A stretch of DNA of 64,000 nucleotides from Hirudo medicinalis (Eukaryota > Annelida > Clitellata > Hirudinida > Hirudinidae), in assembly GCA_011800805.1 (NCBI GenBank), contig MPNW01000072.1, positions 173,471 to 237,470 on the forward strand. The letters are read 5' to 3'. The notes under the pieces are model-generated. The model did not search any database. It worked only from the letters and a program-made list of their open reading frames with translations, and was not told where the DNA came from. The translations under genes and the position numbers were made by a program. Positions 1-10,700 of this stretch are shown piece after piece (the stretch's first letter is position 1; every line of letters begins with the position of its first letter).

Positions 1-1441
1 TTTATTGTAAAAATTCATTTTTCGAGCGCCGCATCCGTTTATATATTTTTTAAACGAAAAACTAAATTATCCCGATATGATAAAAAGTCATGGTTATTTA
101 AGGGAAAATGTTTTTATTCAGGATGTGTTATCAACTCAACTAAAGAAGAAGAAGAAGAAGAAGAAGATGGATGAACTTCATTTGTGTGACATCAGTCACA
201 CCACATCAGTCACTCACATGTGGCCACTTCATGCAACTTTTCGTGATACGTTCCTGTGACGCTGATGCGAACGTCAGTGTAATGATGCAAAAGTTATTAC
301 ATTGATGATGTGATGACATCACATTGCGTAAACTCATATTGAACTCGCTCGACCAACCCGTGTGGAATTTTGTGGTTAATAAATTTGTCAGCAACATTTT
401 TTTTTGAAAATTTATAAAATTAAAGAAACAATTTACAAATAATGTACTTGCAATGGAATTATAACAAATCATAATGGACTTATAACGTATTTACAAAGAC
501 ATCGTAATATGAAATGACAATTTAACAATAAATCACGACCAGACCGCAGAGGCTGACGAAATAAGGTTCTTTGGACTTCCCCTTTTATCGTCCAGGGCAC
601 AGGCGTCGATATTTGGAGAAATAATTCAGCGAAATGTCTTCCTCCGTTGGTTTGTTGTCACCGAGTATGAGTTGCCATGACAACGAACAATTAACTGCTG
701 ACCAACGGAACATCCAGACATCGTTGACCGTCATTTTGGAAACAAAAATCCGGAAGATCATCATCATCATTATCATTATCACCATCATCATCATCATCAT
801 CATCAACTTGGGATTCTTAAAAACCTGAGTTTTCAGTGAAGCAAAACTTTAAAATAACGGTAATTGAAATGATGGGCGACAGCCTTATGACGACGATGAT
901 GATGAAGATAGAGATGATGATGATGTTGATGACATTGATGTTGATGATGATGATGATGATGAGGAGGAGGATGATGGCGGGAAATTAAATATAACAAGCA
1001 TCGGAACCTTAATTGGGACCAGATTAACATGTCAGACAATATGTCTGCCACAATTTCCAGCCTCATCACAATTACGATAATAACCATCATCTTCATCTCA
1101 TCGTCGTCATCTTCATCGTCATCATCATCATCACCGGTGATCATCACAGGCCGATCAATATTCAAATTGATGAAATTTTTATTGATTCGGAATATTTATA
1201 GAAATCTTCATTTGAAGATGATGCTATATTAACTGCAAAACAGTCATCATCATCATCATCATTATCATCATCATCATTATCATCATCATCATCATCGTCG
1301 TCGTCGTCATCATCATCATCATCGTCATCATCATCATCATCATCATCACCATCATCGCCAAAGAAGCACAATTAACTCCGGAGTCGAATAAAATAACAAT
1401 AAAATGTGTCCTTGACAATAAACTCCACAGGTGACGAATGA

Positions 1442-2243
1442 TGACGTCACAGTGCACCATTAAAACTCCTCCCATCGTTATTGACGTCATCAGACGTCAT
1501 TATCGTTCTCGTCTCAATCATCTTCGCCATCACTATCCTATTATCATCTTGATTATTAATGCCGATACTGCCTTATCACTTTCGTCGTCGTCATCGTCAC
1601 CACCACCATCATCAGCAGCAGCAGCAGCATCATCATCATCATCAGATTCATCACCTTGAAAACAGAAAGTTTCCAGGCCAATGAATATTAAGAGTGTAAA
1701 GTCGGTATTTAATTTGAAATCAACAGGTCGTCTAATTCCAATTTGTGGCAACATCCCGCTGTCGTGAAAACATTCGTCACGAGTGACTGATGTGATGACG
1801 TCACAGGAGTGCAACGAAGCGTGGAATTGTCGCCAGTTTATTGAAGCAGGTGCTGGTCGGCTCCTAGAAAGAAATTGGAGTTTTATTATTCGAAACATCC
1901 TCACCTTGAAGTTCGATTTGACGATGAAATCTCACTGATGCCATCTTGAACGCCATCTTGAAAATGAATTCTAAATGACGTCACCTGACACGTGGTGACT
2001 GCATGGAATGTTGGCTTTTGTGCCTTATGGTGTTTCATTCAAATCAACAATTCAACCAGAGCATTTGCAATTACGACGACGACGATGACGACGACGATGG
2101 CTGTGATGATGATGATGTTGCTCATGGCGATGAAAATGATGGTAATGATGACAATAAAAGTAATGATAAAACCATTGAAGATCTTGGTGTTTAAAATTGC
2201 ACGAGTTTTGATGTTACACAGGAAACCTCTCATGGTGACGTCA
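1442..2243. promoter_or_regulatory. Cluster of five perfect TGACGTCA (CRE/ATF) palindromes
   Basis: The eight-base palindrome TGACGTCA occurs at 1442-1449, 1482-1489, 1796-1803, 1976-1983 and 2236-2243, with a further half-matching AGACGTCA at about 1492-1499. This is the consensus cAMP response element bound by CREB/ATF/Jun-type bZIP dimers. The sites lie between triplet arrays and no gene start is visible close by. A regulatory role is therefore inference; some copies could have arisen by mutation of GATGAT repeats, since several are preceded by GA or TGA. Confidence 0.35.
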
Positions 2244-2587
2244 TCCCGGTGTCCCTTTACCACGGAAGTTATTGTTGTGATGGTGATAATGATCGTCATT
2301 ATTGTTTTTATATTGTTGCGGTGATGATGATGACGATGATGATGGTGATGATGATGGTGATGATGATGACGATGATGATATTTGAACTTACGTCCTCAAC
2401 ACATCCTCAACAAATACAACATCGTTCATTTTATCAACGTGGAAATGAATCCTCAGCCACCTAACAACGGCAATGTTTGACTCAATCACAATGATGTGGA
2501 CCTCGAAATGCAAAGGAAATCACCAGGTACCTTCAAACATTCAGTCCAGGACTGATCTCAAATCGCTATGCAGATTTGTCTCCAATG

Positions 2588-2802
2588 TACATGAATAACA
2601 TGAATAACGTGAGTAACATGAATAACATGAATAACGTGAGTAACATGAATAACATGAATAACGTGAATAACATGAATAACACGAGTAACATGAATAACAC
2701 GAATAACATGAATGACACGAATAACGTGAATAACCTAATAACACGAATAACGTGAATAACATGAATAACACGAATAACACGAATAACATGAATAACATGA
2801 GT
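2588..2802. repeat. 9-bp tandem array (ATGAATAAC / GTGAGTAAC variants)
   Basis: About two dozen head-to-tail copies of a nine-base unit, ATGAATAAC, with variants starting GTG or ACG and with GAGTAAC. Because the period is a multiple of three, two antisense frames stay open and would encode Tyr-Ser-Cys or Leu-Phe-Met repeats. These are treated as by-products of the repeat rather than proteins. There is a one-base slip around 2734, where the unit reads CCTAATAAC. Confidence 0.9.
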
Positions 2803-3687
2803 AGAAAGCACAAGGGAAATGAAAAGCATCAACCACTAAAAATACGACATTAAAAACTCCATTTACTCAACAAACGAGAGTTGCTTCAGTTGTGGGTAAA
2901 GGAATTTTTGTGAATGAAGGTTCTTGACAGCATCATCCTGCTTAAGGTCTGATGGAAAAGTTACAAAGGACCAAATGGGCTCTCGAAAATTTAGATCATA
3001 TCTTACATTGCATTCGTTAACATGTATATGACATCAATATGTAAATGAATATGATATGTATTTATGTGAACATAAATACAATTAATTGTATTCATTAGAA
3101 TAATGAATGAATGAATTATTTATTTATAATAAAATACAATTTAATAACACTGCACGTAATATTATTTCCTCCAACATTAGACATTTCGGTTGGCAACATT
3201 AGGAAGGATGAACGAGGTGCATTAGCTTCAAATAAGAAATACTCTGATGAACTGCTTGCAACTGCTCAAGACGGGAGTTGAGTCCAAATATTTATTGTCA
3301 CGAAGGTGATAAGGATGGTCATGATGACGACGATCTCGGCCAGAATGTTTCTGATGTTTCATTGTTGATATTGATAATGATGACGATGACAATGACGACG
3401 AAAATGACGACGACGATGGTGATGATGATGGTGATGATGATGATGATGATGACATGAGTAAGATGATAAACACCACAGCTCCTGCCTTATCACGGCATCA
3501 ATTACTCCGAGTAAAAGGCAAAACAAAGAACCAATGTGAACTTTCACCTCTGAAAAATTTTTCACGCTCTGTGTCATGTTTATGGAGGTTTTAATTCAAT
3601 TAACTTGAAAATATGGCTTTTGTAATTCCCGTACGATAAAAGTATGATATCAAAACGAAATCAGTTAAGGCGATGATACTCAAATAA

Positions 3688-4110
3688 TCATAACATATTT
3701 GCGTATTGTTTATAATACTCAAATAATCATAACATATTTGCGTATTGTTTATAATACTAAAATAATCGTAACATATTTGTTTATTGTTTATAATACTAAA
3801 GTAATCATAACATATTTGCGTATTGTTTATAATACTAAAATAATCGTAACATATTTGTTTATTGTTTATAATACTAAAGTAATCATAACATATTTGTGTA
3901 TTGTTTATAATACTAAAGTAATCATAACATATTTGTGTATTGTTTATAATACTAAAGTAATCATAACATATTTGTGTATTGTTTATAATACTAAAGTAAT
4001 CATAACATATTTGCGTATTGTTTATAATACTAAAATAATCGTAACATATTTGTGTATTGTTTATAATACTAAAATAATCGTAACATATTTGTATAATGTT
4101 TGTAATTTTT
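3688..4110. repeat. 39-bp minisatellite, about 10-11 copies
   Basis: Tandem copies of a 39-base unit containing TTTGCGTATTGTTTATAATA and an AATAATC(A/G)TAACATA segment. Units differ at linked positions: those with CTAAAATAATCG and those with CTAAAGTAATCA alternate in blocks, which suggests duplication of multi-unit segments. Thirty-nine is divisible by three, so one forward frame from 3699 to 4112 stays open and would repeat a 13-residue block centred on IVYNTK. There is no start context, splice site or recognisable domain, so it is not called as a gene. Confidence 0.9.
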
Positions 4111-4566
4111 GATTTTGTATTTTAAATATAAAGAAAACAATATCAGTTCCTCGCAGTTTTGTTCAGCAAACATTTTGAAAGACCTGACCTTTGGTGCAGG
4201 AAATGGATGATGATGATGATGATGATATCGGCGAAAATTATTATTCTTAAGTGTTTATAACTAACAGTAATGTATCAATTAATTTTAGCAATATATGAAA
4301 TTGAAAATATTTAGTAATTATGAATATTTCACATATATTCCAGATAACAACCAGATAACATCCGAGTAATTAAAAACGATATATAGTAAAAGTGGATATA
4401 TGATATCCAATATCATAATAATAATAGTTATAATAATAATAATAATATTAATATTAATAAATAAAACATGTTATTTGTAATCTTATAGTGACTTAAGTAA
4501 TTAAGTAAAACTCTGACCAATCAGAGCGCCTGAACAGACAGACTTTTGTCCTTTATATATTAGATA

Positions 4567-6110
4567 CAGTAAAACCTGTGAATAGAGACATTTCAATTTT
4601 GCACGGAAAAGTGTCCCTATGGACGGGTTTCTCCTATTCTCAGGTGTCTTTGTTAAACTGAATTAATCAGCAAACCTACAAAAATCAAAATAGAGAATGA
4701 AACTGAACACATTTCTTGCAAAGATGTTTTAAAAGATCGCAGAACGATTATAATTTATTTTAAAAAGTTAAAATTTATTAATTGTTTGGCTTTTCTGAGT
4801 GCCTCAACCTCGCCTTCCAGATCTTGTCCTGAATCCTGGATAATTCACTGGATACGTCATCGATGAAGGGGTTGAGTTGGCATGCATTAATAACTGGGAT
4901 GTCATGTTCCAAGCTTCTTTATGTGAACTAGGTTTAGCTGGATGGTCGAGTTTATCGGTTTACTCCCCATCTTCAGAAGCATCGTCACATGTGATTCCAC
5001 ATCCTTCATCCAACACAACAAATTCTTGAATTCATTATGAGGTAAGAAGAGAGGTAAATTCATTATGCAAGAGGCGTTGCATGTTTTGAACGTCCTCCTC
5101 CTCCTCCAAAGTCTCAAGTTCAACACTCGTTTGGAATCCACATTTTCCGAAGAATTTCTGAATTGCTGATGGTTATATCAATTCCCAAGAAAGTTTCAAC
5201 CAATTCAGAGCATCAGTCACACTTTTTGAAATATCCGAAACTTTTGAAAATGTGTCCATCCCTAAAATAATGCTCTTCAGAAATTGCTTTTTGATATTTG
5301 ATATTCTTCATCACTCTATTTTTAATCATTCTTAATCTTAGTCTGCCATCATCTTTGCTTAACAAAGTAATATATTTTGATGGCAACAACTTATAAGCAA
5401 GGGCAGTCTCATGACAGTTGAAAACATCTTCCAAGGAGTTGTCCTTGAGATGTGAAAGTCTACCTTTCCAATCGGCAACAGTTTCTAAAACGTAATTAAA
5501 AACATCATTCAAAATTGAAAACTTGATGTTATTTCTTTTGTTGAATGATTCAAGCCGGCCATGATTTGCTGTAAAACCATTACGACCCAACTCTTTTGCA
5601 AACATTAGAGGTCTTTCCTGAAACAAAGGACCTGTGACTCGTAGATTCCTCAATCTAGCTGAGCAGAACCATTCAAATACTTTATCATTGACTTCGCCGT
5701 ATTGACATTTCATCTTTTCACTCGTTTGCTTTCAATTCCTCCACTATTTTTTAAAATCTCTTCTTTCCTCGAAATGATGTTCATTATCTGGTGCTGGCTA
5801 ACTTTGAAGTCATTGGTGTTCTTGAGATGGAGTGGCCCCTTTTATAATTTTTAATCACCTCAATTTTCTTTTTCAATGGCAACCATTGACTTTTCTTATG
5901 CGAATAAATTGCATTTTAAAATTTTACGAACAACGTAAATATCCTCATTTAAATATTTCGGAACCATCGCTGGAATGCACTTATCCCACTTTGACGGGAG
6001 CACTGTAAATTATTGTCAAATTGCCTTGAAAAAATCGGGTTCTTGCAAATAATGTCCCTAGTGACAGAATTCACCCTATATTTGGGCGATTCTATTTACA
6101 GGTTTTACTG
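4567..6110 (-). mobile_element. Decayed Tigger/pogo-type DNA transposon
   Basis: The ends are inverted copies of CAGTAAAACCTGT(G/A)AATAGA, at 4567-4587 on the plus strand and 6090-6110 on the minus strand, a Tigger-like terminus. A TA precedes the left end; the right flank no longer reads TA. On the minus strand 5713-5213 encodes a CENP-B/pogo DNA-binding domain (FEWFCSARLRN, FAKELG) running into the start of the DDE domain, where the usual NADET motif reads NCHET. The first catalytic Asp is thus replaced by His. From 5165 to about 4850 the minus strand reads the acidic C-terminal tail (LETLEEEED, LDEGCGITCDD) with stop codons. Most of the catalytic core is missing. At 1.54 kb it is shorter than intact family members and cannot be active. 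Confidence 0.85.
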
Positions 6111-6179
6111 GAAATATTTCATTCCCAGGCAAGTCATTGCTTTAATGTCGACCTCACAATCATAAAAACCATTATCATC

Positions 6180-6640
6180 TTCATCACAATATTCATTATC
6201 ATGATGATCAACATCATCCATCGTCGTCGTCGTCGTGTTCGTCGTCACCATCATCATCATACTCACCGGTGACCATCATAGACCGATCAATAATTGAATT
6301 GATAAGATTTTTCTTTATTCAGAGAATTCTTTATTCATAGAAATCTTCACTTGAAGATATATTAAATTTCATTACGATTTATTCAGTTATTATTTATAAT
6401 TAATATCGTCATCGTCGTCGTCATCGTCATCATCGTCATAGTCACCATCATCATAGTTAGTAATACTATTAATAATAATATTATTATTATTATATTATAT
6501 ATTATATATTAATAACAATAACACTCATAAAAATAATATTGATATTATGCAATATTGTAATATGTAATATTACATAATAATAATAATGTAATATATAATA
6601 TACATAATATTGTTATTATTGTATTTGTTTTTTTCCTTTC
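6180..6640. repeat. ATC/GTC arrays and AT-only palindromic stretch
   Basis: Triplet runs of ATC, GTC and CAT lie near 6195-6260 and 6408-6460. They are followed at about 6460-6620 by an almost pure A/T tract built of AAT/ATT units that can fold on itself (AATAATATTATTATT). No gene is visible. The segment separates the Tigger remnant from the R2-type LINE remnant. Confidence 0.75.
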
Positions 6641-6806
6641 TTTTCTCAGCCAAAAGAACGAAACATAATCACGGGTCAAGAACCAAAATCATTATTTAAA
6701 ACCCCCATTCTGGGCCTGAGAGAACCCTGGGACATAATGTGCAAACCACATCACAATCAACATTCAAAAAATCACATTCAAAAACTCAGTGCGTCCACAA
6801 TAAATG

Positions 6807-7790
6807 TCATCGCTTCATGCCAACTCCTTTCCGCCATCGATTTTGTGTTTTTCGCTTGTGATGTTTCCACATGAGGTAAGTGCCAGAAAGAGCTGTCGTT
6901 GACAAATTCATCATCACACTTCTGGAGAAGATGAGGCCGCGCCAAGAGGAGTACGATTTAGATGAGATCACTCCTCTCCAGTTGCAAACGAATGCAGTCA
7001 CATAAACCTTCGGAGGAGGGAATTCACCTGGACTGTTGTTTGTCGTCCATATATGAATGTCTTTGTCATCATATTTTTGCACTTTGGATGTGTTCTTCGA
7101 CTCACATGCTATTAGATCTGAAATTCTGAGCTCTCTGAGCTGATTCCCATCATTACTTATTCTCGGCTCAACTTTGGTGATGTAGCCTTTCTTGTTCAAC
7201 TTTTTTTTTTAATAGGCGGACAAGGTTGTTGTGTTGCTCTCTCCTGCATTTATTCCTTTAAGATAAGGTCCAGGCACTAAAAGGCACCACACCCGGAATA
7301 ACAATGAATGTTTATCTCCGTATGATACCTGGAGATCCTGAGATTGTTTGGGAGAACAGCAGCTCTGACGCATTGTATGTACTCGCTTGGAGGCATCCTG
7401 GAATGACCGTCCACTATACAATCACTAATTCCTGCCCCCTGGGAAAAATTAAAGTCCGTATCCATCGACCGAGTCGATGTATAAACCTTCTGCAGTTTCA
7501 TGTTTCAGTTGTTTCTTGGCTGCGGGTCCTTTTTGACTTTCCAAACTTTCTGTATTCGCAAAGAATTGCGCTGTTGTCTTTCAAAGCATCAAGCAGAAAC
7601 TCATCCTCATTGGACTTGGACAGTGCCTATATTGCCGACATTCTATTGATTTTAATGATCAACGCCAATTTTCTGAGCTGCAGTATTCCGAGTCCTCCAG
7701 CCTTGACTCCCGCGTGGAAGAAAGCAACAGGCGTGTCTGAGAAGGTGCGGCCATTGTCGCACAGCAGATTTTATCTTGAGAGACTTTAAC
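6807..7790 (-). mobile_element. 3' fragment of an R2-type (endonuclease C-terminal) LINE, degenerate
   Basis: Read on the minus strand, broken frames give the C-terminal half of an R2/R4/NeSL-class reverse transcriptase. Near 7750-7650 a thumb-like segment reads DTPVAFFHAGVKAGGLGI. Near 7395-7300 there is YIQCVR...LPNNLRISR followed by a cysteine/histidine cluster (HCYSGCG). The 7199-6807 frame carries a restriction-like endonuclease domain: KKGYITKVEPRIS, then SDLIA where the family has PDLIA, then KVQKYDD, VYVTAFVCNWRGV and LSGTYLMWK. Frameshifts and stops separate these blocks and the catalytic polymerase is absent, so this is a 5'-truncated dead copy. R2-class elements usually insert at specific targets such as rDNA or repeats, and no such target is recognisable here. 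Confidence 0.7.
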
Positions 7791-10700
7791 GAAATGCCAT
7801 TAAAGGTATAATTATTGTCCTTGTTATTATTGTTATTGTTAATATTTTTATTATTAATATTACTGTTATGATCATTAATATCAGTATTATTATTGTTGTT
7901 ATTATTATTGTTGTTGTTGTTGTTGTTATTAATATTAATATTATTATTATTAGTAGTAGTAGTAGAAGTATTACTATTGTACTGTATTGTATTGATTATC
8001 ATCATCATTATTATTATTAATGTTAACTTATTTCATAGTGAAATCAAACTGATTACTGATCACATATTCTTTCAATATTTTCGAAGTAGTTTCGAAGAAT
8101 AAATAAAAGTAATTTGGCAATTTATTGTAGTTTCTTAATGAATTTTTATTAAATAAAATTTTAATTACATGTTTAAGGAATATTTGCGAAATAAACTTTT
8201 AATTAAGAAAAATGTGCATCGGGTGAGCTCGACAAAAGCATTTTATGCTCGATTAACGACAAATCCAAGATGGAAACCCTTCCTCTGACATCATCATCAT
8301 CATCATCATCATCGTCATCGTCATCGTCATGGGCATCGTCATGGTCATCACGAGCACTATCATTAATCATTGTCATCTCCAATCATAGGAATACAGTGCG
8401 TGCACAAAGGACACAAAACACCCATTAATTTTAACGTAACACCTAAAATACTGAATCAATCGAAACCAAATTTGGATTATATATGTACAATATGATGTCA
8501 CATACTTGCAACAAATTTCTTTATGATTGAACAAATAACGCCTTCAAACTCATTGAAACTAATTAGACCATGGAATAAGGTTACAAACACTTTACAATTT
8601 CCGAAAATATTTCATCAAATCAAATTTTAACAAGCTTGAAATTTGGTGTATGCAAGTCTGTAACTATTTGAATAATGATGGAATATTTAATTATGAGAGA
8701 CATTTGAAGGCCTTGAATAGCAAATAAAGATCGCGAAAAAGTATATTTGTCGAGTGCCAATGAAATGGTCATTTTCAGATCTTTTGAACAAAAATATTTT
8801 AACCTGGATGGAAGTGACTGCTACCAATGTTATTTCCATAATTTAAAAGAGAAAAATAAATCGAATTTTATCAGATAGCAAGGAGGAAGCATACTTGTGG
8901 TCAGGAGTGGAATTTCTTCAAAACGCCTGATGTCTTTTAGCCTCTTTAAAAGGAGGTCAACATTTTTCAAACTATACTGAAACATCGGTTCAGAAATAAA
9001 ACGAAACAGAGGTTCTTGTCTCCATTTTTCAAGAACAAATAGGGTGATAACTTTATGTTTTTGTTGGATAACATGTCTGTAAATATCTCCAAGTTGTACA
9101 GGAGCATTTTCCAGCTGTGAAAAATTGCGGTTATGAGCTGATAACCAATATCCAATATATATATAGGATATATATATGTATATATATTTCAATATATATA
9201 TTGAAAATGTTTTTCAGGCAGATTTTGAAAAGGAGAGCTGGAAGAGGCCATAACGAAGGCATGGAATGACCTGGAAAATGACTAGTGCGAGACAATTATT
9301 AAATCACTGAAATATATATGTATTAATATTTAAATAATAAGGAACATGTTATTAAATACTAGAAAAGTTGTTTGAAAAAAATGCACTGCTTTGATGCTCT
9401 TACAAAACTGTTGTATCCTTACTTTTATGTTTGTTTATTGTCTATAACTAAACTTTAAGAAGTGTGAGAGATCAACTTGGGAAGGAAATGTTTAACTTAA
9501 TAAAACATTCTTTAGAGGTAATAACAAAAGATACTGAATATTGCACTACAATATAATAAATACCTAAACTTAATTATATAATAATTATCCTAATTATTAT
9601 CACTAATTATTATTACTAATTATATCACTACAACAAAAACTTTTTAAAAAAATCACATGTTATTGATTTATACAAATTTTGTCGTGGTCTATAAAATAAG
9701 TTTAATATTTCTTGATTACAATTAATTTCCATTTCACGAAATAACATGACGAATTAAAACCAATTAAACAAAAAATTAATTTACTATTCAAATAATCATT
9801 CAAATATTATTCCAAGATTTCTTTTAAACTTTTTCGAGCTTTAAACCAATGCTCAATATTTACCAGAAGATTTATTATTATTGTAATTATTAATTTTGTT
9901 GTTGTTGTTGTGATTGTTATTCAATTTGAATCATTTCAAGAGAGACATTCTGATGCAAATGAGGGATGTTTTCTTTCAAGGAGGAAGTGTTTGATATGTT
10001 TGTTATGTTTATGTATGTTTTTAATGCAAAAGTTTCATCTTGCATTGCACTGATGTGATGTTTGCAACATTGGTTGTTGCATTGTATTGTTTTAAACATT
10101 AAATATTGTATATTTAAATGTAATAAATTTGTTATAATTTATTTTTTTAATTTCTTACATTGTTTTGGAAGCTTTTTACAACGTCATTGTTGTTTTCTCT
10201 AATGCATTCACTGCTTGCATGATGACATAAAATTCTTTTTCTGTATTCCTGGTCACATACTCTTCACAATGAATTCACTTGATATCGGGAGAAGCTGCTG
10301 AATTCATTCCAGTGAACGTGTGAATTAATGCAGGGAAGGCATTCTAAATGTGAATTTTGTGAAATAATTCAAGTAAATGTGAAATAATAATACAAACATG
10401 AAATAATAATATAAACATGAAGTGATATTATTGGATATTTCAAAATGTTTCTCATTCATTCCCTAAGACCTATAAATCAAAATATATTGATAATAATTAA
10501 AACTGACATCAATTTATTAATAAACATATTATGATATGCGATTAAATAATAAAATAAAAATAATAGCAATAAAAACGGCAATAATAATAAGCGGCTGTTC
10601 ACGTGATCATTCAATATGTGACCCTGTCTTGAGAAATTCTAAAACTTGCTTTGAACGTCCGATCGTTGATCTGATGAATCAAAAATATCTAAACTGACAA

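Larger units (their letters stand above)
1..4560. repeat. Gene-free region dense in GAT/ATC triplet microsatellites
   Basis: No coding gene could be supported here. The stretch carries an AAG run near 140-168 and many GAT/ATC arrays, near 755-805, 890-965, 1085-1135, 1240-1350, 1575-1650, 2070-2125, 2320-2380, 3360-3455 and 4203-4228. Every long reading frame in these positions is poly-Asp, poly-Ser, poly-Met, poly-His or poly-Ile from the triplet, so none is taken as a gene. Two longer-period tandem arrays are listed separately. Between the arrays the sequence is unique and AT-rich, with repeated TGACGTCA palindromes between 1442 and 2243. Confidence 0.85.

Noticed and set aside
833..1490. 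Long poly-Asp, poly-His, poly-Ser and poly-Met reading frames
   Set aside because: They are translations of GAT/ATC triplet arrays in all frames, with no splice sites, start context or non-repeat domain.
2541..2832. Two antisense frames encoding Tyr-Ser-Cys and Leu-Phe-Met repeats
   Set aside because: Both arise from one 9-bp tandem array; open frames are expected when the period is a multiple of three.
2588..4110. CRISPR array
   Set aside because: The repeats are direct tandem copies without unique spacers, and the host is an animal.
7652..8102. Poly-Asn and poly-Leu frames around 7.9 kb
   Set aside because: Produced by an ATT/TTG microsatellite next to the LINE remnant.
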